A stretch of DNA of 64,000 nt from JAAYJT01 sp037445555. GTDB lineage: Bacteria; Bacteroidota; Bacteroidia; Bacteroidales; JAAYJT01. Below, in pieces: positions 8,869-18,002 of this stretch. The notes under the pieces were generated by a model. It saw only the letters and a program-made list of their open reading frames with translations. It was not told where the DNA came from and did not search any database. The DNA is taken from positions 80,231-144,230 of the forward strand of contig JBBIKG010000003.1 in the NCBI GenBank assembly GCA_037445555.1. Reading direction: 5' to 3'. The translations under genes were made by a program, and so were the position numbers. The first letter of the stretch is position 1. The number at the start of each line of letters is the position of its first letter.

Positions 8869-9633
8869 CTATCTGCGCTGATACATATCGAAACATTTTA
8901 ATATTTCAACACAGAGATCGTATTGGTTGGATTCAAGTATGGTCTGATCAGAAAAGCGGCAATAGTTCATAAAGGCTCTTACGGAATCGGGGTCATTTAA
9001 TCCTGTGAGGCTGATTACTAACTGGGGGCTATATTTTTGCTGCACCATCTGTCGTGTCACCTCATTGGCTAGCTCCGATTCAAGCTTGCGCCTCGAGCGG
9101 GCTTCCTTGCTGAACTGGTCATAAATTGCCTGAATTGGCCCTTTGATCACAATACCCGCTCCGCCTTCAGGGCCCGAGTATACCATGGTGTTGATGTGAG
9201 GCAGTTTAAGATCAACTGCCACTGATCTCTCGGGAAGTTTTAACCGCACAAAATCGTGCCGGAACTCTTCCCGGGTTTTGGGAAGATAACGTACAACAAA
9301 TTCCTTCAGTTCAAAAATTTTTGGAAGAAGAACGATTTCTTCGGGCATCATAGAGGGCGATGGAGTGAGGCGTGCAGGCATAATTCGCACAAGGTGGCTC
9401 ACGTGTGTGATCAAAAGACTGTCGCCGTGGGAAGCGGGGATCACAAAACGGCCGCTTTGATCCGCAACCACACCGAAACTTTTGTTGAGATTAATGATAT
9501 GTGCGTAAGAGATCGGGTGATTATACAGATCGATTACCCGGCCTTCCATGTGGCCGGGAAGGTCTGACTGAGCAAGAGTTTTTAAGGCCCATACCAGTAG
9601 AAATGTAAGTAAGAAAGATAAACGTGGGTTCAT
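8869..9633 (-). CDS. Secreted protein with carboxypeptidase-regulatory-like (CarboxypepD_reg) domain
   Basis: 254 residues. A signal peptide ends LA|QSD (Gln at +1). The N-terminal module from about residue 30 to 95 (GRVIDLYNHPISYAHIIN, then DQSGRFVIPASHGDSLLI) is the beta-sandwich seen at the start of TonB-dependent receptors and in many small Bacteroidota surface proteins. The remainder is charged and helical, with no barrel or plug domain, so this is not a receptor itself. Function unknown; probably periplasmic or attached to the envelope. Confidence 0.72.
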   Translation of the reverse strand: MNPRLSFLLTFLLVWALKTLAQSDLPGHMEGRVIDLYNHPISYAHIINLNKSFGVVADQSGRFVIPASHGDSLLITHVSHLVRIMPARLTPSPSMMPEEIVLLPKIFELKEFVVRYLPKTREEFRHDFVRLKLPERSVAVDLKLPHINTMVYSGPEGGAGIVIKGPIQAIYDQFSKEARSRRKLESELANEVTRQMVQQKYSPQLVISLTGLNDPDSVRAFMNYCRFSDQTILESNQYDLCVEILKCFDMYQRR

Positions 9634-9771
9634 GCTTTGGATTGCGAAAATACAAAGGAGCCTCTAATTGAACCGAATCAGGTCGTTAAATAGTGTTAAA
9701 CCGCCCGCTGCCGTCATAAAAACCTGACACACAAACCTGCCGAGTTCTTCATGCAACTGATACAAATACCA

Positions 9772-9779
9772 TACCTTTG
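9772..9779 (+). promoter_or_regulatory. -7 promoter element for the T9SS type-B protein
   Basis: TACCTTTG, a perfect TAnnTTTG match, 23 bases before GTG 9803. It supports that GTG as the start, since the next in-frame ATG would cut into the signal peptide. Confidence 0.55.
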
Positions 9780-9802
9780 TAATCGATTTCAAGATTCGCA
9801 TT

Positions 9803-11032
9803 GTGTTGATTAAAAGGCGTATTGTTATTGCCACCCTGATGCAAGGCCTGTTCATGTCAATTTACGGCCAGGCCGGGTTTCGTATCACTAGTCCCGTTCA
9901 GGGGAATACCAGCATCGCAGGCGTTCCCGTCAAGATTGAAACCAATTTTGATTCGATCTTGTCATCTCAAACTATAGTCACAGGAATTGCTCACGATAAA
10001 CTGCATCCTGCCATTTTTGATATTTTCAACGATAAATCGCCCTTTGTTTTTTATGGAAAGCCTTACACGCAATTCCGTATCGGGGGAAATGGTTTTATTA
10101 CCTTCGATTTGAATGCAGCCAGCGAACAAAGGAATTTTCAACCGGCATGGCAATTGCCTTCCGATAACATGATAAGACCTGCCATCTTTGGTCCTTTGAA
10201 GGATTGGGACTATTCGGACAAAACTGGAGCAGTGAAAATTCATTACAGTGCATTGACAGGTCAAAGGAAACTGGTAGTCTCATGGTGCGGCATCACTCCA
10301 AAATGGATTGACAAACCTCAAAACAGTGCAACCGGAACTTTCCAGATTGTTTTAAAAGAGAATGGAACAATTGAAAATCATCTGATAAATATTCCGGCTT
10401 CAAACTACAACGGAGGCAGGGCTACACAAGGAATAATCGGGGACGGATTAGTGCCGCCTGGCATGGTTGTTACAGGACGAAACAACAACCCTTGGGCACC
10501 CGTAAATAAGGAGAGCTTTCGCTACACCCCATCGGGTGTGGCTTACACCATCGCACCGATAGCGTATACCCCCGAACCGGTGCCCGAATACATCCGGTGG
10601 TACCAAGCCGGCAACCCCAATCCGATAGGTGACGCTTCCACGCTGGTGGTTTGGCCTAAAAAGACCACTACCTATCGTGCGGAGATATATTCCTGCTGGG
10701 ACGAACTGATCGAAAGCAGGCAAATCACCATAATTGTGCAGGAGATAACGGTTGACGCATTCAACCCGTTGAGGGGAGGGGAGTTTGGAATTATTATGCC
10801 TTCGGGTATCAATGTGGGGCCCTTAACTCTGCAGATATTTAACCGTTGGGGTCAACGGGTGTTTTCAACAAACGACCTGCAGCAAAAATGGAACGGAAAA
10901 TACGACAATGATGGCCGCGTATGCCCCGATGGTGTCTATCCATGGGTGCTTTTGGTTGATATTGACAATAAACAGGTTGGTTTGCGTGGCGTTGTCACGC
11001 TCATACGTTATCCTGAAATAGTGCCACAATAA
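9803..11032 (+). CDS. Secreted protein with gliding-motility-type C-terminal (T9SS type B) sorting domain
   Basis: 409 residues from a GTG start; a later ATG (M13) would remove the positively charged n-region, and a -7 element sits 23 bases before the GTG. The signal peptide ends about SIYG|Q or GQA|G. The middle resembles beta-rich adhesin-like material (FRIGGNGFITFD, GIIGDGLVPPGMV). The last about 90 residues carry the CHU_C/gliding-motility C-terminal signature (LQIFNRWGQRVFSTND ... WNGKYDNDGRVCPDGVYPW), the type B address for export by the type IX secretion system, so the product should be cell-surface or secreted. Cargo function is unknown. Confidence 0.82.
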   Translation: MLIKRRIVIATLMQGLFMSIYGQAGFRITSPVQGNTSIAGVPVKIETNFDSILSSQTIVTGIAHDKLHPAIFDIFNDKSPFVFYGKPYTQFRIGGNGFITFDLNAASEQRNFQPAWQLPSDNMIRPAIFGPLKDWDYSDKTGAVKIHYSALTGQRKLVVSWCGITPKWIDKPQNSATGTFQIVLKENGTIENHLINIPASNYNGGRATQGIIGDGLVPPGMVVTGRNNNPWAPVNKESFRYTPSGVAYTIAPIAYTPEPVPEYIRWYQAGNPNPIGDASTLVVWPKKTTTYRAEIYSCWDELIESRQITIIVQEITVDAFNPLRGGEFGIIMPSGINVGPLTLQIFNRWGQRVFSTNDLQQKWNGKYDNDGRVCPDGVYPWVLLVDIDNKQVGLRGVVTLIRYPEIVPQ

Positions 11033-11093
11033 GAGTCTTCATCTGACGCTAAGGGCTTAACATTAATTAAGACCCGGTAAGTACAATTTTAAT

Positions 11094-11101
11094 TAAATTT
11101 G
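11094..11101 (+). promoter_or_regulatory. -7 promoter element for guaB
   Basis: TAAATTTG matches TAnnTTTG, 54 bases before the guaB ATG. No clear -33 element. Confidence 0.45.
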
Positions 11102-11155
11102 CGCCGGTTCTTAGGTCAGGCAGCAATGTGGTGTTGTATCTAAAATATTAGCGTT

Positions 11156-12631
11156 ATGTCGTTCGATTCTGAAAAATTTGCCGGCGAAGGCCTTACGTTT
11201 GACGATGTACTGCTTTTGCCCGCCTTTAGCGAAGTTCACCCCCGAAAGGTGGATATCACAACTCACTTCACCAGGTGCATCCAGTTGAATATTCCCATTG
11301 TTTCGGCTGCCATGGATACGGTTACCGAATCAGGGATGGCCATTGCCATGGCCCAGGAGGGCGGAATAGGCGTACTGCACAAAAACATGACCATCACCGA
11401 CCAGTCAAATGAAGTACGAAAAGTTAAGAGGGCCGAAAACGGCATGATTCTCGATCCTATAACGCTTCAGCAGGAGGCCAGGGTAGAAGACGCATTGAAA
11501 ATCATGAGGGAGTATAAGATAGGGGGCATTCCGGTTGTAAACAAGAAACATCAGCTTGTCGGTATACTTACCAGTCGTGATTTGCGATTTGAACGCGACA
11601 ATAGAAGACCTGTCACCGATATCATGACCAGGGAAAATCTTATTACCACTTCCGAGTTCATAGATTTTGAAAGCGCCGAGGAAATTCTGCAACGCCACCG
11701 GATCGAGAAACTACCGGTGGTTGATAAGGATAACAGACTCATCGGGTTAATCACCTATAAGGACATCATAAAAATTAAAGCCCGGCCAAATGCCTGCAAA
11801 GACGAACGTGGCCGACTCAGAGTGGCAGCTGCCGTCGGGATCACCCCGGACATTCTCGAACGAGTGCAGGAACTGACCAAAAATGATGTGGATGCCATTG
11901 TGATTGATACTGCACACGGGCACAGCCGCGGAGTGTTTGATGCGGTTACTCTTTTGCGTCGCAGTTTTCCTGATTTGCAGCTCGTGGTCGGGAACATTGC
12001 CACGGCCGAAGCAGCCAAACAACTGGCAGGGCTAGGAGTGGATGCCGTAAAAGTGGGAATCGGCCCGGGATCGATATGCACTACCAGGGTTATCGCAGGC
12101 ATCGGCGTTCCCCAGCTTACAGCTATTTACGAAGTTGCCAAAGCCTTGCGGGGGTCAGGAATACCTGTAATTGCAGACGGTGGCATACGATATACCGGTG
12201 ACATTGTAAAAGCACTGGCAGCAGGAGCACACACAATCATGGCGGGCAGCTTGTTTGCCGGAGTAGAAGAATCGCCCGGCGAAACCTTCATCTACGAAGG
12301 CCGTAAGTACAAAAAGTACCGAGGTATGGGATCCATCGAGGCCATGCAAAAAGGATCGAAAGACCGTTACCAGCAAAGCGACGAGGAAGATGCGAGCAAA
12401 CTGGTTCCTGAAGGAATCGTTGGTCGGGTTCCATACAAAGGATTGTTGTCTGAAGTGATTCATCAGATGGTGGGCGGTTTGCGTGCAGGCATGGGATACA
12501 CAGGTTCGGCAACCATTGCTGAACTCCAGAACGCACGATTCATAAAAATAACCTCAGCTGGGGTAATCGAAGGCCATCCGCACGATATCACCATCACAAG
12601 CGAAGCTCCCAATTACAGCAAGCAAATATGA
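11156..12631 (+). CDS. guaB: Inosine-5'-monophosphate dehydrogenase
   Basis: 491 residues. It oxidises IMP to XMP with NAD+, the committed step of GMP synthesis. The TIM-barrel core is interrupted by two CBS domains (about 95-210). The catalytic loop GPGSICTTR places the nucleophile at C308, and the mobile flap with the R/Y pair (MQKGSKDRYQQ) follows. Full length with no anomalies. It has its own -7 element and is separated by 106 bases from the downstream folding-factor genes. Confidence 0.97.
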   Translation: MSFDSEKFAGEGLTFDDVLLLPAFSEVHPRKVDITTHFTRCIQLNIPIVSAAMDTVTESGMAIAMAQEGGIGVLHKNMTITDQSNEVRKVKRAENGMILDPITLQQEARVEDALKIMREYKIGGIPVVNKKHQLVGILTSRDLRFERDNRRPVTDIMTRENLITTSEFIDFESAEEILQRHRIEKLPVVDKDNRLIGLITYKDIIKIKARPNACKDERGRLRVAAAVGITPDILERVQELTKNDVDAIVIDTAHGHSRGVFDAVTLLRRSFPDLQLVVGNIATAEAAKQLAGLGVDAVKVGIGPGSICTTRVIAGIGVPQLTAIYEVAKALRGSGIPVIADGGIRYTGDIVKALAAGAHTIMAGSLFAGVEESPGETFIYEGRKYKKYRGMGSIEAMQKGSKDRYQQSDEEDASKLVPEGIVGRVPYKGLLSEVIHQMVGGLRAGMGYTGSATIAELQNARFIKITSAGVIEGHPHDITITSEAPNYSKQI

Positions 12632-12737
12632 AGAACATGCACCCAAAATTTTTCTGCATACGAATTGCCAGGCATAAACGTTAAATGGAATAAGATCAGT
12701 TCCAGTGACTCAATGAAAGTTAATTATAGAATCAACC

Positions 12738-14729
12738 ATGGCTTTGCATAAAAAATTTTTTATTGTTCCTGTTGTCGTTGGATTGCTGGGGATTTTTCCA
12801 GCCACGATCGTGGTTGCCCAAAAAAATTATTCTAAAGTTATTGCTGAAGTTGCCGGCGAAAAAATCACCGCCGGCGAATTCATGCGGGTGTTTCGTAAAA
12901 ACAACCCCGACACGGTCTTTTCTCAAGAATCGCTTCGCGAATACCTCGACCTGTATGTGAATTACCGCCTAAAAGTTAAGGAAGCCATAATCAAAGGGCT
13001 TGATACGACTCGCTCATTCAGGGAGGAACTGGCGGGCTATCGCGATCAGCTTGCCCGACCTTACATGATAGACGAATCGGCTACTGAACAACTCGTCAAA
13101 GAAGCGTTTGACCGGTCGCGAAAAGACCTTAGGGCTAGTCATATTATGATAAGGCTGGATAAAAATGCCCCGGCAGCCGACACTCTGCTAGCATGGGAAA
13201 AAATCACTAACGTTAGAAATCAGCTATTGCAAGGTGAGTCGTTTGCCGAGGTGGCTGAAGATATTTCCGAGGATCAATCTGCACGTGATCGTGACATCGG
13301 CGGCAGAATTATACCCGGAAACAAAGGCGACCTGGGATATTTTGGGGTGTTTGACATGGTTTATTCGTTCGAAACAGCAGCTTTCTCTCTGAAAAAGGGA
13401 GAAATCTCAAACCCGGTCCGGACCGATTACGGGTACCATCTGATAAAACTCACCGATGAACGTCCCGCCCTAGGTCAGGTGCTCGTGTCGCATATTCTGC
13501 TGCTGAACCCGCAATCAGCCGCCGACACTGCCTCCTTGAGGGCTAGAGCAATGATGATTTACCGTAAGCTGATTGAAGGTGCCGATTTTGCAGAGTTAGC
13601 ACAGACGTACAGCGACGACAGGGCTACTGCCGACAACGGTGGCCAGTTGCAATGGTTTGGCGTAAATCGCATGATCCCTGACTTTATCGAACAAATCTAC
13701 AAACTTGAAAAACCAGGGGATTTTACGCTTCCTTTCAAAACAAGCTTTGGATGGCACATCGTCAGATTGATTGACCGTAAAAGACCTGCTTCCTTTGGCG
13801 AGATGCACACCGAACTTAAAGATCGTGTCAATAACGATGAGCGTGCATCGCTTGTTGAAGGGATGATTGTACAAAATATAAAAAAGGAATATGGTTTTCG
13901 CGAAAACCGGAATATGCTTGTTCCCTTCTACCAAATGTTGACAAGTGCAGTTTTTGATGGCAGCTGGCAGATTCCGGCAGGAGCAAAACTTGATGGTGAA
14001 ATGTTCAGAATCGGAAACAGACGGGTTTTTCAAAAGGAGTTTGCCCAATACCTGACTACTAACCAGAAACCTGAAATGGCCATCGACATCCAGATATATG
14101 TTGGAGGCAGGTATAAGAAATTTGTTGACGAAACCCTGCTCAAATACAAAGATCAGCAGCTCGAAAACAAATTTCCGGAATTCAGGGCCTTGATGAACGA
14201 ATACCATGACGGCATCCTGCTTTTCGACCTTACCGATCGTGAGGTGTGGTCAAAAGCCATTGCTGATTCCACTGGTCTTGAAAGATATTTTACTGAAAAT
14301 CAATACCAATATATATGGCCCACACGAATTCAAGCCTCCGTGCTGTCGGTACCCGGTGATGATACAAAAGCCATTGGCAAAGTTAAAGAGCTTTTAGCGG
14401 GGGAGGTTTCTGTGAGTGATATTCCGGCTATGATGGGTCAGGAAGAAATAACACTGTTGGCTGATCATAAACTGTATTCCAAAGGAGATAATTCCCTGGT
14501 GGATCAGGCTGAGTGGAAGCCCGGGGTTTATATTATACCCGGAAAACCTGACGCCACTCATATCGTAATTATGCATAAGGTAATCGGTGAGCAGCCAAAA
14601 CAATTGGCTGAAGTGCGGGGCATTGTTACCGCCGACTATCAAAACTATCTGGAAAAGAAATGGATAGCGGAGCTGCGCTCCAAATATCCTATTAAAGTAA
14701 AATATGGATTACTCTCAGCACTAAAGTAA
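12738..14729 (+). CDS. Periplasmic peptidylprolyl isomerase with two parvulin domains
   Basis: 663 residues. A signal peptide is cleaved at VA|QKN. A SurA-like N-terminal helical region (EVAGEKITAGEFMRVF, about 35-130) is followed by two parvulin (PpiC) rotamase domains at about 133-239 (ASHIMIRL ... DYGYHLIKL) and 249-355 (SHILLLN ... SFGWHIVRL), then a long C-terminal domain of about 300 residues without clear homology. Predicted to catalyse prolyl isomerisation and chaperone outer-membrane proteins. First of three consecutive folding-factor genes; three bases separate it from the next. Confidence 0.87.
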   Translation: MALHKKFFIVPVVVGLLGIFPATIVVAQKNYSKVIAEVAGEKITAGEFMRVFRKNNPDTVFSQESLREYLDLYVNYRLKVKEAIIKGLDTTRSFREELAGYRDQLARPYMIDESATEQLVKEAFDRSRKDLRASHIMIRLDKNAPAADTLLAWEKITNVRNQLLQGESFAEVAEDISEDQSARDRDIGGRIIPGNKGDLGYFGVFDMVYSFETAAFSLKKGEISNPVRTDYGYHLIKLTDERPALGQVLVSHILLLNPQSAADTASLRARAMMIYRKLIEGADFAELAQTYSDDRATADNGGQLQWFGVNRMIPDFIEQIYKLEKPGDFTLPFKTSFGWHIVRLIDRKRPASFGEMHTELKDRVNNDERASLVEGMIVQNIKKEYGFRENRNMLVPFYQMLTSAVFDGSWQIPAGAKLDGEMFRIGNRRVFQKEFAQYLTTNQKPEMAIDIQIYVGGRYKKFVDETLLKYKDQQLENKFPEFRALMNEYHDGILLFDLTDREVWSKAIADSTGLERYFTENQYQYIWPTRIQASVLSVPGDDTKAIGKVKELLAGEVSVSDIPAMMGQEEITLLADHKLYSKGDNSLVDQAEWKPGVYIIPGKPDATHIVIMHKVIGEQPKQLAEVRGIVTADYQNYLEKKWIAELRSKYPIKVKYGLLSALK

Positions 14730-14732
14730 GAT

Positions 14733-15599
14733 ATGCCTCTCATCCGGATAGTACTGGTAATAATTACAGGCACCTCTCTGATTACGGGATGCGGGTGGTG
14801 GAGCGCTAATCAGGAAAATGACAGAGCTCTGGCAAAGGTGCATGACAAGTATCTCTATGAAAGAGATATTCTGCCGTTCATTCAATCTGGCCTCTCTTCT
14901 GAAGATAGCCTGAAAACAGCCACAACTTACATCAACAGCTGGATCAGGCAACAACTGTTGCTGCATGAGGCCGAATCGGCCCTGCCTGCAAATCAGAAGG
15001 ATTTCTCCAAACAACTTGAGAATTACCGCAACAGTCTGGTAATCTACGAATATGAATCACGGTTACTAAGCGAAAAGCTGGATACTCAGGTAACAAGGCA
15101 GGAAATAGAAACGTATTACCAGGCCAACAGTTCCGATTTCGAACTCCGTGAAAACATCCTTAAGGCTGACTACATGCAGGTGGAGTATGACTCGCCCGAA
15201 TTACGCAAACTCCGCTCCCAGTGGCGGTCCGGCGATCCGACTTCCCGGGCTGCGTTAAGGCAATATTGCATTCGAAACGGCCTAAACTATTCCTTCGGCA
15301 AGGATGAATGGAGGTATTTTAATGATTTTATCAACGAGGTACCCGTCCGCACCTACAACCAGGAGGAATTTCTTAAATATAACCGAAACTTCGAGATACG
15401 CGATTCCCTCTATGTCTATTTCGTTGAGATCAAAGATTTCCGGATACGGGAGAGTTCCTCACCCATGAGTATGCAGGAAAACAATATCCGTAACATAATT
15501 CTAAACAGACGCAAACTAGAGTTACTGCAAAAAGTGCAGGAAGATATATATGAAACAGCCATCAAAAACAATAGCTTTGAGATATACCAGGAAAATTAA
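14733..15599 (+). CDS. Lipoprotein with SurA-like N-terminal domain, no parvulin domain
   Basis: 288 residues with a lipoprotein signal, SLITGC (Cys20). The mature part has the helical SurA_N-like pattern (KVHDKYLYERDILPF; YINSWIRQQLLLHEAESAL), but the region where a parvulin core should sit (about 140-240) lacks the SHIL and GYHxI motifs. It thus looks like a chaperone-only paralogue of its two neighbours. The gene begins three bases after the upstream stop and overlaps the next by 50 bases, so the three are certainly one operon. Probably anchored in the inner or outer membrane facing the periplasm. Confidence 0.72.
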   Translation: MPLIRIVLVIITGTSLITGCGWWSANQENDRALAKVHDKYLYERDILPFIQSGLSSEDSLKTATTYINSWIRQQLLLHEAESALPANQKDFSKQLENYRNSLVIYEYESRLLSEKLDTQVTRQEIETYYQANSSDFELRENILKADYMQVEYDSPELRKLRSQWRSGDPTSRAALRQYCIRNGLNYSFGKDEWRYFNDFINEVPVRTYNQEEFLKYNRNFEIRDSLYVYFVEIKDFRIRESSSPMSMQENNIRNIILNRRKLELLQKVQEDIYETAIKNNSFEIYQEN

Positions 15600-16959
15600 T
15601 ACCATAAATCATGGTCGTAGGGTGCGACTGTTACTTGTCGTGATTGCTCTTGTAGGCTTTGCCCCTTTCAACTATACCCATGCACAGGGTATGCTGATTG
15701 ATGAGGTTGTTGCAGTAGTAGGCAATAAAATTATTCTCGAATCTGATTTGGAAGCACAGGCTATTCAGGCAAAAGCCCAGGGTTCGACGCTGTCACACCA
15801 GACACTTAAATGTCTGGCACTTGAAGACATGCTGATACAGAAACTGTTGATTGCCCAGGCCGAAGTAGATAGCGTAAAGATCACCGACTCTCAGGTCGAA
15901 GGCAGCCTTGATCAACGGATGCGATATTATATTTCGCAGTTTGGCTCGCAGGAAAAGCTCGAATCTTTTTATGGAAAATCGGTGCTTGAAATCAAGAATG
16001 AGTTTCGTGATGTGATCCGCGACCAGTTGATGGCAGACGAAGTGAAAGAGGGAATTATCGGCAAAGTTAAGGTCACCCCAAGTGAAGTGCGAAGTTTTTA
16101 TAATAAAATACCCATCGACAGTATACCTCTGATTCCGATGGAGTATGAGGTAAGGCAAATTATTAAGAAGCCTGTCGTAAAGCCTGAAGAACTTGAGTTG
16201 CTGCGCAACCGGCTTAAAGGCTATCGCGACCGGATCGTCGCAGGTGAGCGATTTACGACTTTTGCCGCGCTCTATTCCGAGGATCCCGGCTCTGCCTCGC
16301 GCGGAGGTGAACTGGGCTTCTACCGAAGGGGAGAGCTTTATCCCGAATTCGAAGCTGTGGCATTCTCGCTCGAGAAGGGTCAGGTGTCCGACATTGTCAA
16401 AACCAAAGCAGGCTATCATGTCATCCAGATGATCGAACGAAGAGGGGAATCCGTCAACGTAAGGCATATCCTGCTGAAACCAAAACCATCGCCTGTTGAA
16501 CTTGAACAGGCCAAGAACACGCTTGACAGCCTGGCAACATTGATTAAGCAAGGTGAGATCACCTTTGAGGAAGCATTACAGCTAAGCGACGATCCCGGAA
16601 AGACCCATGGCGGTGCACTGATAAATTCCTACACAGGCAATACGCGTTTTGGTGCCGACCAGCTCGATCCGTCTGTGTTTTTTGTGGTTGATAAACTCAA
16701 GCAGGGAGAAGTGTCAAACGCCGTACCTTTCACCGATGAGGAGGGAAACAGTGCCTATCGCCTTCTGTTTCTTAAAGAACGAACCACCCCCCATAAGGCT
16801 AATTTGCGCGAAGACTATAACCAGATTCAAACCTGGGCACTTGAGGACAAACAAACACGTATGGTATCGCTCTGGATTCGGGAAAAGAGCAAGAAAACTT
16901 TCATCCGTTTTAGCGATCGCTATCGTTACTGCCAGTTTGAACACTCCTGGCAGAAATAG
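15550..16959 (+). CDS. SurA-like periplasmic chaperone/peptidylprolyl isomerase
   Basis: 469 residues when started at the ATG lying 50 bases inside the previous gene; a GTG near 15622 would give a shorter n-region. The signal peptide is cleaved at THA|QGM. SurA_N follows (DEVVAVVGNKIILESDLEAQ), then two parvulin domains, about 197-299 (EVRQIIKKP ... AGYHVIQMI) and about 303-400 (NVRHILLKPKP onward; second copy more diverged). This is the domain order of SurA, which escorts outer-membrane proteins to the BAM complex. Last member of the three-gene folding cluster; MoxR follows after 42 bases. Confidence 0.88.
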   Translation: MKQPSKTIALRYTRKINTINHGRRVRLLLVVIALVGFAPFNYTHAQGMLIDEVVAVVGNKIILESDLEAQAIQAKAQGSTLSHQTLKCLALEDMLIQKLLIAQAEVDSVKITDSQVEGSLDQRMRYYISQFGSQEKLESFYGKSVLEIKNEFRDVIRDQLMADEVKEGIIGKVKVTPSEVRSFYNKIPIDSIPLIPMEYEVRQIIKKPVVKPEELELLRNRLKGYRDRIVAGERFTTFAALYSEDPGSASRGGELGFYRRGELYPEFEAVAFSLEKGQVSDIVKTKAGYHVIQMIERRGESVNVRHILLKPKPSPVELEQAKNTLDSLATLIKQGEITFEEALQLSDDPGKTHGGALINSYTGNTRFGADQLDPSVFFVVDKLKQGEVSNAVPFTDEEGNSAYRLLFLKERTTPHKANLREDYNQIQTWALEDKQTRMVSLWIREKSKKTFIRFSDRYRYCQFEHSWQK

Positions 16960-17001
16960 CCTGCTTCAAGATTTTGTCAAAACAGTAGAAACCATTTCAG
17001 T

Positions 17002-17967
17002 ATGCAATATAAAAGTGATGTTGAAGCACTTGATGCTTTCGTTGAAAAATATGCAATCGTCAAAAACGAGATTGCCAAAGTAATTGTTGGTCAGGACGAT
17101 GTTGTAAAACGGGTCTTGGTAGCCATTTTCAGCAAAGGCCACGGGTTGCTTGTAGGAGTGCCCGGCCTGGCAAAGACCCTGATGGTGAATACCGTGTCAA
17201 AAGTGCTGGGTATTTCATACTCGCGAATACAGTTTACTCCCGACCTGATGCCCAGCGATATAACCGGGACAGAAATTTTGGACGAAAACCGCCATTTCAA
17301 GTTTGTCAAAGGCCCCGTGTTCGCCAACATCATCCTTGCCGATGAGATAAATCGTACACCACCCAAAACCCAGTCGGCACTACTTGAAGCCATGCAGGAA
17401 AAGTCGGTTACCGTTTCAGGGGTAAGCTATAAGCTCAGTGAGCCTTTCTTTGTGTTGGCCACCCAAAACCCCATCGAGCAAGAAGGTACATATCCGCTGC
17501 CCGAAGCCCAGCTCGACAGGTTTATGTTTAACATATGGCTTTCGTATCCTTCCCTGTCCGAAGAAGTTGATGTGGTGAAAAGAACCACCACCGGACATGA
17601 TGCCAAACCTTCGAAGGTGATGACCTCCGAAGAAATCCTTTATTTTCAGAATCTTATCAGACGTATTCCTGTTACTGACAATGTATACAAGTATGCAGTA
17701 AATCTTGCATCCAGCACAAGGCCAAATACGACCCAGGCCACCAAACAGGTGAATAATTATCTGACATGGGGTGCGGGGCCGCGTGCCAGCCAGTATCTGA
17801 TCCTTGGAGCCAAGTGTCATGGTGCAGTTTCGGGAAAGTATTCGCCTGATATTGAAGATGTTCAGGCGGTAGCACACGACATCCTGCGTCACCGGATAGT
17901 GCGCAACTACAAGGCCGAAGCTGATGGAGTTGGCGTTGACCAGATCATCAGGGACCTGATCAGATAA
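17002..17967 (+). CDS. MoxR-family AAA+ ATPase
   Basis: 321 residues of the MoxR clade. It shows Walker A GVPGLAKT, Walker B ILADEINR, a sensor-1 segment ATQNPIEQEGTYPLPEAQLDRF, and the C-terminal lid. MoxR ATPases act as chaperones that activate or insert cofactors into partner proteins, usually together with VWA-domain and DUF58 proteins encoded next door. Here the expected partners are absent (a convergent MFS gene follows), so the substrate cannot be inferred. Cytosolic. Confidence 0.92.
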   Translation: MQYKSDVEALDAFVEKYAIVKNEIAKVIVGQDDVVKRVLVAIFSKGHGLLVGVPGLAKTLMVNTVSKVLGISYSRIQFTPDLMPSDITGTEILDENRHFKFVKGPVFANIILADEINRTPPKTQSALLEAMQEKSVTVSGVSYKLSEPFFVLATQNPIEQEGTYPLPEAQLDRFMFNIWLSYPSLSEEVDVVKRTTTGHDAKPSKVMTSEEILYFQNLIRRIPVTDNVYKYAVNLASSTRPNTTQATKQVNNYLTWGAGPRASQYLILGAKCHGAVSGKYSPDIEDVQAVAHDILRHRIVRNYKAEADGVGVDQIIRDLIR

Positions 17968-18002
17968 TACCGAAAACTGAGTTAGGGCTAGGTGCTGCCA
18001 TT

